Shown here piece by piece: positions 1 through 5,647 of a stretch of 6,597 nucleotides of DNA. Position 1 is the first letter of the stretch; each line of letters starts with the position of its first letter. A program made the position numbers and the translations under genes. The notes beneath the pieces were generated by a model. It was not told where the DNA came from. It did no database searches and was given only the letters and a program-made list of their open reading frames with translations. This stretch comes from Nocardia sp. Its GTDB lineage: Bacteria; Actinomycetota; Actinomycetes; Mycobacteriales; Mycobacteriaceae. The DNA is taken from the NCBI GenBank assembly GCA_013361595.1, contig JABFXT010000664.1:1-6597 (forward strand), read 5' to 3'.

Positions 1-192
1 AGCCGCAGGACGCCTCTGCAATCCGGTGGTCTGCCGCACCAGTCGCGCGCGGCCGGCCTCGCGTTGTCTTCCCTTGCGCTCCATTCCGCCGGCAACGAGG
101 TGCGGCTTCTCGACACCATGGCATAGAGCGCACACCGTGCTCGCGCAACAGATAGTCCAAGTGACTGCCGGACTCATCACTCCCAGTGCCAT
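1..192 (-). CDS. Possible small protein, 3' end outside window (weak)
   Basis: An ATG at 192-190 opens 64 codons with no stop up to the left edge, so any real product would end outside the window. The visible part has a cysteine cluster (CCASTVCALCH, about residues 15-25, including a CxxCH) followed by a basic, Arg-rich tail. CxxCH can be a haem-attachment site, and CxxC pairs also occur in small zinc-binding proteins, but there is no clear signal peptide and no family I recognise. No Shine-Dalgarno sequence precedes the ATG, and another minus frame is also open over most of the same stretch. It would lie downstream of the tRNA terminator-like hairpin. This is a placeholder for an unproven frame. 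Confidence 0.15.
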   Translation of the reverse strand, partial: MALGVMSPAVTWTICCASTVCALCHGVEKPHLVAGGMERKGRQREAGRARLVRQTTGLQRRPAA

Positions 193-337
193 TCGCCGAC
201 ACCGCCGCGGACCGGTTCCGCGACGCGACTCACCCCGAAGATCGCAGGGCCGTGCCAGGGCCCGAGGTGGGCGCCCCTGAGCCTCTGGGATACCGGGGCA
301 GACCGAGTTCACCGGCCACATCCGGCACCTGCCGATC

Positions 338-354
338 TCGGACACCCTGTCCGA
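338..354 (-). terminator. Hairpin terminator candidate after the tRNA
   Basis: A perfect 7-bp inverted repeat, TCGGACA and TGTCCGA around a 3-nt loop, lies 15 nt beyond the discriminator base of the tRNA in its reading direction. There is no U-run after it, which is common for actinobacterial terminators. Position and stem quality suggest the 3' end of the tRNA transcript. Confidence 0.5.
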
Positions 355-369
355 CCTGCGGCGCAGTAG

Positions 370-443
370 TGCCCCCAGTGGGACTCGAACCCACACTTGG
401 CGGATTTTAAGTCCGCTGCCTCTGCCAATTGGGCTATGGGGGC
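370..443 (-). tRNA. tRNA-Leu (anticodon UAA), short variable loop
   Basis: The minus strand folds into a full cloverleaf. The acceptor stem is 7 perfect pairs (GCCCCCA with TGGGGGC). The D arm has a 3-4 bp stem with A14 and G18-G19. The anticodon stem GCGGA/TCCGC carries the 7-nt loop CTTAAAA, giving anticodon TAA. The T arm GTGGG/CCCAC carries loop TTCGAGT. The discriminator at 370 is A and no CCA is encoded. Anticodon UAA reads the leucine codon UUA, and A73 suits leucine. The odd point is the variable loop, only 5 nt (CAAGT), because bacterial leucine tRNAs normally have a long class II variable arm. The decoding assignment is firm; charging with leucine is inferred from the anticodon. The gene starts 57 nt after the stop of the unknown-function gene and could be read through from that operon or have its own promoter. 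Confidence 0.93.
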
Positions 444-454
444 GTGCGGACCAC

Positions 455-484
455 ACACTACCGACTCGTACACCCGTACCGGAA
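455..484 (-). promoter_or_regulatory. Weak promoter candidate for the tRNA
   Basis: On the minus strand a TAGTGT box (455-460) lies 11 nt before the tRNA 5' end, and TTCCGG (479-484) lies 18 nt upstream of it. The spacing suits a housekeeping sigma factor, but both boxes are only partial matches to TATAAT and TTGACA. The call rests mainly on position. Confidence 0.22.
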
Positions 485-500
485 TACCCGTGAGTGGGAG

Positions 501-1064
501 TCACACTGTGGGATCTGTCTGAATCGCCTGACATGCCTCCACCAGCACGTCCGCCGCCAGCAAACCGGACTCCTCCGCCGCCTCCCGCACCTCGTCGGAC
601 AGGTCGTAGTCCGTGGTCACCGCCAGCAATGCCAGTTGCAGGGCCTCACCGAGCTGTCCGAGCCGGCTGGCGATCACCATCTCGTCCATCTCGGTGCCCA
701 TGTTCTCCCACCCCACCGGCTGCACGCCGTCGATACGGTAGCGGCGCAGCGTGTCCTCCCCGAGGACTTTCATGAAATCGACCGCCGAGGCCATACACCG
801 GTTGTTGGCGACCCGGTACTCGGTCCGGTCGGCGATCTTCTCGATCAGCACCGCGACGATGGTCGCCGCGGTGAACATACCGTCGCAGACCCGGGCGGGA
901 GCGGCTTCGGGCGGTCCGGGTGGCGCGGTGGCCAGGCCGGTGGTCACCGCGTCGATCCACTCCACCACCAGTTCCGTGCCCGAAGCGTCCCGCGGCACCA
1001 GTTGCTGTGCGGGCTGTATCTCCCGGCGCCGGAACCACCGCCACGACGGACCCATCGCGATCAC
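501..1064 (-). CDS. Conserved-looking protein of unknown function, permease-linked
   Basis: This 187-residue protein belongs to no family I recognise. It has no signal peptide and no clear transmembrane helix, so it is probably cytosolic. It opens with a short basic, aromatic segment (SWRWFRRRE, residues 7-15). A Pro/Ala-rich linker lies near residues 46-57. After it comes an apparently helical core, including FTAATIVAVLIEKIADR (64-80) and the acidic C-terminal helices SDEVREAAEESGLLAADVLVEA (split here as SDEVREAAEE, 156-165, and SGLLAADVLVEA, 166-177). Its GTG start at 1064-1062 overlaps the TGA of the upstream amino acid permease as GTGA, so translation is probably coupled. That argues for a linked role, for example an accessory or regulatory partner of the transporter, but nothing in the sequence proves it. 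An in-frame ATG at 1055-1053 is a possible alternative start. Coding status is supported by the coupling and by full-length agreement with the operon; function is unknown. Confidence 0.78.
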   Translation of the reverse strand: MIAMGPSWRWFRRREIQPAQQLVPRDASGTELVVEWIDAVTTGLATAPPGPPEAAPARVCDGMFTAATIVAVLIEKIADRTEYRVANNRCMASAVDFMKVLGEDTLRRYRIDGVQPVGWENMGTEMDEMVIASRLGQLGEALQLALLAVTTDYDLSDEVREAAEESGLLAADVLVEACQAIQTDPTV

Positions 1065-2539
1065 CCCTGTTCGGAAGCGGACCTACCGACCAGCGCATGC
1101 CGTCGGCCGTATGCGAAGTACATCACCAAACCGAGCAGCATCCAGACTACGAAACGCAGCCAGGTTTCGACCGAAAGATTCACCATCAGCCACAGGCAGG
1201 ACAGCACCGCCAGGATCGGCACGAGCGGGACCAGCGGCACCCGGAATCCGCGCGGCAGGTCGGGACGGGTGCGGCGCAGGATCACGACCCCGATGGAGAC
1301 CAGCAGGAAGGCGAACAGGGTGCCGATATTGACCATTTCCTCGAGCGTCCCGAACTCCACGAAACCGGCCAGGATCGCGCAGACGATGCCCACGATGACG
1401 GTGATCCGCACCGGGGTCCCCCGCTTACCGGTCTGCGCGAGCCGTCGCGGCACGAGACCGTCGCGCGACATCGCGAACAGCACCCGGGTCTGGCCGAGCA
1501 GCATCACCATCACGACGGTCGTCAGACCGGCCAGCGCGCCGATGGAGATGATGTTCTTGGCCCAGGTGGCGCCGTTCAACGCGAACGCGGTCGCCAGCGT
1601 CGCGTCGTTTCCCGCCAGATCGGTGTAGGGGACCATGCCGGTGAGCACGATGGACACCGCGACATAGAGGATGGTGACCACGATCAGCGAGCCCAGAATG
1701 CCGCGTGGGAGATCGCGCTGCGGGTTCTTGGTCTCTTCGGCGGCGGTGGCGACCACGTCGAAACCGATGAACGCGAAGAACACCAGGCTGGCCGCGGCCA
1801 GCAGGCCGTACCAGCCGAAGGTGCTGTTACCGGCCCCGGTCACCCAGGAGAACAGCGATTGGGTCAGGCCCTGGCCGCTGTCACCCGGCTCCGATTCCGG
1901 GATGAACGGGGTCAGATTGTCGGAATCGAAGAAGGTCAGGCCGACCACGATCACCAGCAGGATCACCCCGACCTTGATGGCCACCGCGATCATCGAGACA
2001 CGGGAGGAGAGCTTGGTCCCCAGTGCGAGCAGGGTGGTGAGCACCGCGATCAGCAGCACCGCGCCCCAGTCGAAGCTGACACCACCTATCTCCACCACGG
2101 CGGCCCCGCGGTCGAACACCTGGCCGAGATACTGTGACCAGCCCTTGGACACCACGGCCGCGGCGAGCGCGAACTCCAGCAGCAGGTCCCACCCGATGAT
2201 CCAGGCGGTGAGCTCACCGAAGGTCGCGTAGGAGAAGGTGTAGGCGCTACCGGCCACCGGAACGGTGGAGGCGAACTCCGCGTAGCACAGCGCCGTGAGA
2301 CCGCAGGCGACGGCGGCGAAGACGAAGGCCAGTGATACCGCGGGCCCGGCGACATTACCGGCGGTCCGGGCGGTGAGGGTGAAGATACCGGCGCCGATGA
2401 CGACGGCCACGCCGAAGATCGCCAGATCCCATGAGGTCAGGTCTTTGCGCAGTTTGGTTCCGGGCTCGTCGGTGTCGCGGATCGATTGCTCCACGGACTT
2501 GGTGCGGAACAGTGAACTGCGGCTGGTAGGCGTCGACAC
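1061..2539 (-). CDS. APC-superfamily amino acid permease, CAT type
   Basis: This 492-residue inner-membrane transporter belongs to the amino acid-polyamine-organocation superfamily and most resembles the cationic amino acid transporter (CAT) group, which includes bacterial YfnA/YhdG-type permeases. A hydrophilic N-terminus of about 38 residues precedes the first helix, which carries the substrate-binding glycine motif VIGAGIF (47-53). Helix 3 has the family pattern PVAGSAYTFSYATFGEL (94-110) followed by GWDLLLEF (116-123). The strongest signature is FFAFIGFDVVATAAEETKNP (254-273). About 12 hydrophobic segments can be counted, ending near residue 477, with a short C-terminal tail. GTG at 2539 is chosen because AGGAGG lies 5 nt upstream and the length suits the family. 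The peptide transporter upstream ends 39 nt before this start, and the downstream gene overlaps the stop by GTGA, so all three look cotranscribed. The substrate is probably one or more amino acids; arginine, lysine or ornithine is a family-based guess only. Confidence 0.93.
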   Translation of the reverse strand: MSTPTSRSSLFRTKSVEQSIRDTDEPGTKLRKDLTSWDLAIFGVAVVIGAGIFTLTARTAGNVAGPAVSLAFVFAAVACGLTALCYAEFASTVPVAGSAYTFSYATFGELTAWIIGWDLLLEFALAAAVVSKGWSQYLGQVFDRGAAVVEIGGVSFDWGAVLLIAVLTTLLALGTKLSSRVSMIAVAIKVGVILLVIVVGLTFFDSDNLTPFIPESEPGDSGQGLTQSLFSWVTGAGNSTFGWYGLLAAASLVFFAFIGFDVVATAAEETKNPQRDLPRGILGSLIVVTILYVAVSIVLTGMVPYTDLAGNDATLATAFALNGATWAKNIISIGALAGLTTVVMVMLLGQTRVLFAMSRDGLVPRRLAQTGKRGTPVRITVIVGIVCAILAGFVEFGTLEEMVNIGTLFAFLLVSIGVVILRRTRPDLPRGFRVPLVPLVPILAVLSCLWLMVNLSVETWLRFVVWMLLGLVMYFAYGRRHALVGRSASEQG

Positions 2540-2544
2540 TGCGG

Positions 2545-2550
2545 CCTCCT
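2545..2550 (-). promoter_or_regulatory. Ribosome binding site of the APC permease
   Basis: AGGAGG on the minus strand, 5 nt before the GTG at 2539-2537. This near-perfect Shine-Dalgarno sequence fixes the GTG as the start. Confidence 0.75.
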
Positions 2551-2578
2551 CGTGATTCCGGCGCGAGTACCGGGAACG

Positions 2579-4033
2579 CTAGTGCACTCCCGACATATAT
2601 CGGGTTATCCACGACGACAGGGCGGCAATCACCGCGCCCGCCGCGACCGCCACCAGACCGGTGATCCCGAAATAGGCGAACTCGTCCTCGGGCGAATAGA
2701 AACGCGCCAGCACACCCGACAACGTGGTGCCCAGCGCGACGGACAGGAAATAGAGCGCCATCATCTGCGCGCGGAAGTGCTCGGGGGCGAGCTGAGTGCT
2801 CACCGCGAGCCCGATCGGGGAGATCAGCAGTTCCGAGACGGCGAACACCGCCATGATGAACAGCACCACCAGTGCGGGCACCGAACGCCCCGTGGTGCCG
2901 GCCAGCGGCACGAACAGCAGGAACGCCGCGCCCATCCCGGCCACACCGAGCGCGAACTTGCGCGGTGTACTCGGCGCCCGATCGCCCAGCCTGGTCCACA
3001 GGAGCGCGAACAGTGGCGACAGCGTGATGATCCAGACCGGCTCCACCGAACCGATCCAGTTCGACGGTGCGGTCCAGCCGAAGATATTCCATTCCATCCG
3101 CTCGTCGGAGTAGACCGCGAGCACGGTGAAGATCTGCTGGAACAGGGCCCAGAACACCACATTGGCCAGGAAGAGCGGGACGAACGCCCGCACCCGGCTG
3201 CGTTCGACCGGAGTCACCCGGCGATGGGTGAGCAGCACCGCGAAGTACGCCGCCGCGGCGAGGACGATCAGCGCGGTGGTCACATCGGGCAGATTGTCGA
3301 CGGTCACCAGACCGGTCACCAGGACCAGGGCTATCAGCAGGACCGCCGCGGCCACCACCCCGGCGACCCGGCCGTAAGCGCCGCGCGGCAGCGGATCGGT
3401 GGGCTCGCGGCCGGCCGTGCCGAGGTTGCGGCGGAACACCACGTACTGGATCAATCCGAGCGCCATCCCGATCGCCGCCGCCCCGAAGCCCGCGTGGAAA
3501 CCCCACTCCTCCTGGAGCAGCCCGGTGATCAGCGGCCCGACGAAGGAACCGAGGTTGATACCGAGATAGAACAGGGTGAAACCGCCGTCGACCCGCGGAT
3601 CGCCCTTCGGGTAGAGCGTGCCCAGCAGGGCGGACGCATTCGATTTCAAGGCACCGCTGCCCAGCGCGACCAGCACCAGCCCCACCCCGACCCCGGTCAG
3701 GCCCGGGATCAATGCGAGCGCGATATGCCCGGCCATCACCACGACACCGCCGTAGAAGACGGTCCGCTCCATCCCGATCAACCGGTCGGAGATCCAGCCG
3801 CCGATGATCGTGGAGAGGTAGACCAGACCGCCGTAGGCACCGACCAGGCCGATCGCGACATCCTGATCCATACCGAGACCACCGTCGGTGGTCGAGTAGT
3901 ACAGGTAGTAGCCCAGGATGGTGAGCATCCCGTAGAAGGAGAAACGCTCCCACAGTTCGACACCGAACAGGTTGACGAGACCGATCGGATGACCGAAGAC
4001 GGTCCGGCCGGCGACCTCTGGCGCTGCGGACAT
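2579..4033 (-). CDS. POT/PTR2 proton-coupled di-/tripeptide transporter
   Basis: This 484-residue major-facilitator protein of the proton-dependent oligopeptide transporter family (DtpT/PTR2) imports di- and tripeptides with protons across the inner membrane. Visible family marks, numbered from the chosen ATG: the proton-coupling motif ELWERFSFYG in helix 1 (26-35); the helix 2-3 turn GGWISDR (78-84); the helix-4 lysine in GALKSN (K130); the PTR2 signature FYLGINLGSFVGP (155-167); FWALFQQ in helix 7 (294-300); and the conserved helix-10 glutamate in SELLISPIG (E401). The frame is open upstream to 4252, but that extra part is not family-like. The ATG at 4033 puts the first helix at the expected distance and has a purine-rich GGGAAAG about 7 nt before it. 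This is the first gene of the operon: the permease starts 39 nt after its stop. A helix-rich length near 480 is usual for bacterial members, so the gene looks intact. Confidence 0.94.
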   Translation of the reverse strand: MSAAPEVAGRTVFGHPIGLVNLFGVELWERFSFYGMLTILGYYLYYSTTDGGLGMDQDVAIGLVGAYGGLVYLSTIIGGWISDRLIGMERTVFYGGVVVMAGHIALALIPGLTGVGVGLVLVALGSGALKSNASALLGTLYPKGDPRVDGGFTLFYLGINLGSFVGPLITGLLQEEWGFHAGFGAAAIGMALGLIQYVVFRRNLGTAGREPTDPLPRGAYGRVAGVVAAAVLLIALVLVTGLVTVDNLPDVTTALIVLAAAAYFAVLLTHRRVTPVERSRVRAFVPLFLANVVFWALFQQIFTVLAVYSDERMEWNIFGWTAPSNWIGSVEPVWIITLSPLFALLWTRLGDRAPSTPRKFALGVAGMGAAFLLFVPLAGTTGRSVPALVVLFIMAVFAVSELLISPIGLAVSTQLAPEHFRAQMMALYFLSVALGTTLSGVLARFYSPEDEFAYFGITGLVAVAAGAVIAALSSWITRYMSGVH

Positions 4034-4069
4034 GCTCAGACTTTCCCACGGTCCCGGCCCGGCGCGTGG

Positions 4070-4094
4070 GATACCGCACAGAACCGATACCGCA
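4070..4094 (-). repeat. 9-bp tandem repeat in the POT leader
   Basis: TGCGGTATC on the minus strand occurs twice, at 4086-4094 and 4070-4078, 16 bp start to start, about 37-60 bp upstream of the peptide-transporter ATG. It could be a paired binding site in the untranslated leader or overlap the promoter. Chance cannot be excluded for a repeat of this length. Confidence 0.35.
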
Positions 4095-4136
4095 GCTTCA
4101 CGAAGCGCCGGCTCGTCCTTCGGGTGAGGCACCTCA
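4095..4136 (-). promoter_or_regulatory. Two 12-bp palindromes, operator candidates
   Basis: Two palindromes with 5-bp arms and a 2-bp centre lie upstream of the peptide-transporter gene: GCTTC-AC-GAAGC at 4095-4106 and TGAGG-CA-CCTCA at 4125-4136 (plus-strand reading). Their start points are 30 bp apart. The geometry is what a dimeric repressor might use, but the two sites differ in sequence, I cannot match either to a known regulator, and no regulator gene lies in the window. Confidence 0.28.
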
Positions 4137-4239
4137 TACGACCCCGCTGTGACGAAAACGCGATCGGCGGCGTCTTGTGTCGGTCCGGTACTCGGACAGG
4201 TCGAGGCCCGGAGGGTCGCGACCTCGCCGGATGGGCGTC

Positions 4240-4565
4240 GTGCGATGGGCACGACTCGTCACCCGGCGGTCGGAAACGTTTCCCCTGCGCCACGATCGGC
4301 TCGATGTGGTCGGCGCCGATGTGCTCGATCCGGCGGCCGTCGATGCCGCCGTGGCGGGGCGGGATGTGGTGCTGTCGGCACTCGGCGTGCCGCCCGGGAA
4401 GGAACCGATCAGGACATGCCGACGGCAGATTCACCGCACGTGCCGACCTCGCCGCCGCCATGCTCGCCGTGCTGGAGGACAACCGCTACCTCCGGACCAC
4501 CGTGGGAGTCATCACCACCACGGGCACCCCCACTCTTCTCCAGTGGATCCGCCACGAAGCATCGG
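4240..4565 (+). pseudogene. Decayed NAD(P)-binding atypical SDR (NmrA-like)
   Basis: Pieces of one protein can be read in shifting plus-strand frames. DGHD (4244-4255) matches the segment before the second strand of NAD(P)-binding NmrA/atypical SDR proteins. A different frame continues with RRSETFPLRHDRLDVV and then GADVLDPAAVDAAVAGRDVV and LSALGVPPGKEPI (about 4264-4410), the typical beta3-alpha3-beta4 stretch with the SALG motif. Another shift leads to the C-terminal part, ARADLAAAMLAVLEDNRYLR and TVGVITTTGTPTLLQWIRHE (about 4436-4556). The dinucleotide-binding GATGxxG motif, a start codon and the central part of the fold are missing, since intact members exceed about 200 residues. At least two frame changes plus an internal deletion make it a pseudogene. 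It is convergent to ppx and divergent from the peptide-transporter operon, so it may be an old insertion or a lineage-specific loss. Confidence 0.75.
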
Positions 4566-4579
4566 CCGGGCGCTGTACA

Positions 4580-4630
4580 CGAGGCGCCACCGGCCGTGAC
4601 CGGCACCGCCGGCCGGCCCTCGGCGCCTCG
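4580..4630 (-). terminator. Large stem-loop just after ppx
   Basis: A perfect 9-bp inverted repeat, CGAGGCGCC at 4580-4588 and GGCGCCTCG at 4622-4630, begins one base beyond the ppx stop codon. It encloses a second hairpin, CCGGC-ACC-GCCGG at 4600-4612. No U-run follows, so this would be a U-less actinobacterial terminator or an RNA-stabilising 3' structure. It would also face any leftover transcription from the convergent pseudogene. Confidence 0.5.
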
Positions 4631-4631
4631 A

Positions 4632-5579
4632 TCAGGCGATGGACAGGGCGATCCCGTCCAGGATGTCGTGTTCGCTGACGATCAGATCGCCGATCCCGGC
4701 CCGCCGGGCCAGTTCCGCGGCCAGTACCTCGGTGATCACCGCGCCACCGCCGATGACATCGACACGCCCCGGATGCATGGGCCCCAACGCGGCGCGCTCG
4801 TCGTGGTTCATCGCGATCAGTCGATCACACACCGCGTTCAGCTCCGGCAGGCCGATGCGCGCCAGATGGGTTTTCGCCGAATCGTATTCCGGCAGATCCA
4901 GCGCGACGGCCGCGAGCGTGGTCATGGTGCCCGCCACCCCGACCCAGGTGTGCGCACCGTCCACCGGGACATGGGTGAAGGCCTCGGTGAGTCGTTCGCT
5001 CGCGAATTCCCGGGCCGCCTCCACTTCCGACGGCGCGGGCGGATTGCTCAGCAGGCACCGCTCGGTGACCCGCACACAACCGATATCGGCGGAGAATGCC
5101 GCCCGGACCCCATTGCCGTCGCCGACCACGAGTTCGGTGGAACCGCCGCCCAGATCGACCACCACGAACGGCCCGTCCGCCGCCGCCAGTTCCCCGACCG
5201 CTCCGGTGAAAGACAGGCGCGCCTCCTCGTCACCGGTGATCACCTCGGCCGTCGCACCCGGCACCACCCGGCCGAGTTCGGCCCGGGTCATCGCGAAGAA
5301 ATCCTCCCGGTTGGACGCGTCGCGGGTCGCGGAGGTGGCGACCATCCGCACCCGGCTCACTCCGTGCTCGACCATGAGCGTCACATAGTCGGCCAGCGCG
5401 ACCCGAGTCCGCTCGATGGCTTCCGGATTCAACCGCCCGGTCGCGTCCACTCCTTTGCCGAGTCGCACGATCCGCATCTCCCGATGCACATCGGTCAGCG
5501 TCGAATCCGCGCCGATATCGGCGATCAACAGGCGAATCGAATTGGTTCCGCAATCCACCGCGGCAACCCTGTCGTTCAC
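4632..5579 (-). CDS. ppx2: Exopolyphosphatase / pppGpp phosphohydrolase (Ppx2 type)
   Basis: This 315-residue cytosolic enzyme of the Ppx/GppA family (ASKHA fold) releases phosphate from the ends of polyphosphate chains and, in some members, converts pppGpp to ppGpp. From the chosen start, the first phosphate-binding loop is VDCGTNSIRLLIAD (8-21), the catalytic-region glutamates lie in GDEEARLSF (116-124), the second phosphate loop is VVDLGGGSTELVVG (140-153), and the adenosine-type motif is VIGGGAVI (275-282). The frame is open to 5747, but the extra N-terminus is Arg-rich junk; GTG at 5579 has AAGGAGG 4 nt upstream and gives the expected length of about 315-320. Length and gene order match M. 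tuberculosis Rv1026 (PPX2), which has been described as an exopolyphosphatase; that sets the symbol. The long C-terminal domain of E. coli Ppx is absent, as usual for this short group. It closes the division-gene block and is followed by a strong stem-loop. Confidence 0.93.
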   Translation of the reverse strand: MNDRVAAVDCGTNSIRLLIADIGADSTLTDVHREMRIVRLGKGVDATGRLNPEAIERTRVALADYVTLMVEHGVSRVRMVATSATRDASNREDFFAMTRAELGRVVPGATAEVITGDEEARLSFTGAVGELAAADGPFVVVDLGGGSTELVVGDGNGVRAAFSADIGCVRVTERCLLSNPPAPSEVEAAREFASERLTEAFTHVPVDGAHTWVGVAGTMTTLAAVALDLPEYDSAKTHLARIGLPELNAVCDRLIAMNHDERAALGPMHPGRVDVIGGGAVITEVLAAELARRAGIGDLIVSEHDILDGIALSIA

Positions 5580-5647
5580 AGTGCCTCCTTCGAAACTACT
5601 GGATGCGGTCCGCGAAGCCCGCAGCGAAGGCGGAGGGACCGCATCAC
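5576..5647 (-). CDS. Possible 23-residue bridging mini-ORF
   Basis: A GTG at 5647-5645 overlaps the DUF501 stop as GTGA. It opens 23 codons ending at TGA 5578-5576, which overlaps the ppx GTG, again as GTGA. The start has the same GGAGG at the same spacing as ppx, because both lie in copies of one 13-bp repeat. The peptide would be basic (five Arg, one Lys) and matches nothing I know. It may serve only to carry ribosomes across the gap, or may be accidental. See the finding on this gap. Confidence 0.2.
   Translation of the reverse strand: MMRSLRLRCGLRGPHPVVSKEAL
5584..5590 (-). promoter_or_regulatory. Ribosome binding site of ppx
   Basis: AAGGAGG on the minus strand, 4 nt before the GTG at 5579-5577. 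It supports that GTG over more upstream starts, and most of it lies in the 13-bp repeat. Confidence 0.7.

Larger units (their letters stand above)
1..369. other. Left-end stretch without a convincing gene
   Basis: I find no gene here that I would defend, apart from the terminator-like hairpin at 338-354. Two weak signals exist. On the minus strand an open frame runs from an ATG at 192-190 off the left edge (listed separately). On the plus strand, the frame from the GTG at 186 begins with a stretch around 'FRDATHPEDRRAV' that resembles part of a PAS fold, where an F-x(n)-HPEDR motif is common. It then loses any recognisable pattern and runs into the tRNA. Neither frame has a good ribosome binding site, and third-position G+C bias does not pick out a frame. 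The stretch may be non-coding or hold decayed gene fragments. Confidence 0.4.

Noticed and set aside
429..1628. Long plus-strand open frame of 399 codons
   Set aside because: It begins in the tRNA and lies antisense to the unknown-function gene and the APC permease. Its product is low-complexity, rich in Arg, His and Thr, with no domain, as expected for the shadow of a G+C-rich gene.
920..2137. Plus-strand open frame of 405 codons
   Set aside because: It is antisense to the permease and rich in Asp, His, Gln and Arg, the mirror image of membrane-helix codons. No start signal or family pattern.
2540..2578. Imperfect hairpin in the gap between the two transporter genes
   Set aside because: The TTCCCGG/CCGGAA pairing has a bulge and a short stem, so I do not call an internal terminator.
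3375..3377. TTA triplet in the peptide-transporter gene as a possible UUA codon
   Set aside because: It is out of frame: it spans two codons of the gene. The same holds for the triplet at 5879-5881 in DUF501.
4034..4252. N-terminal extension of the peptide transporter to 4252
   Set aside because: The extra residues are not family-like. The ATG at 4033 places the ELWERFSFYG helix at the usual distance, and the extension would consume the operon leader.
2552..4678. Plus-strand open frame of 708 codons
   Set aside because: It covers the peptide-transporter gene antisense. Only its last part, which is the second fragment of the SDR relic, is meaningful, and that is listed as a pseudogene.
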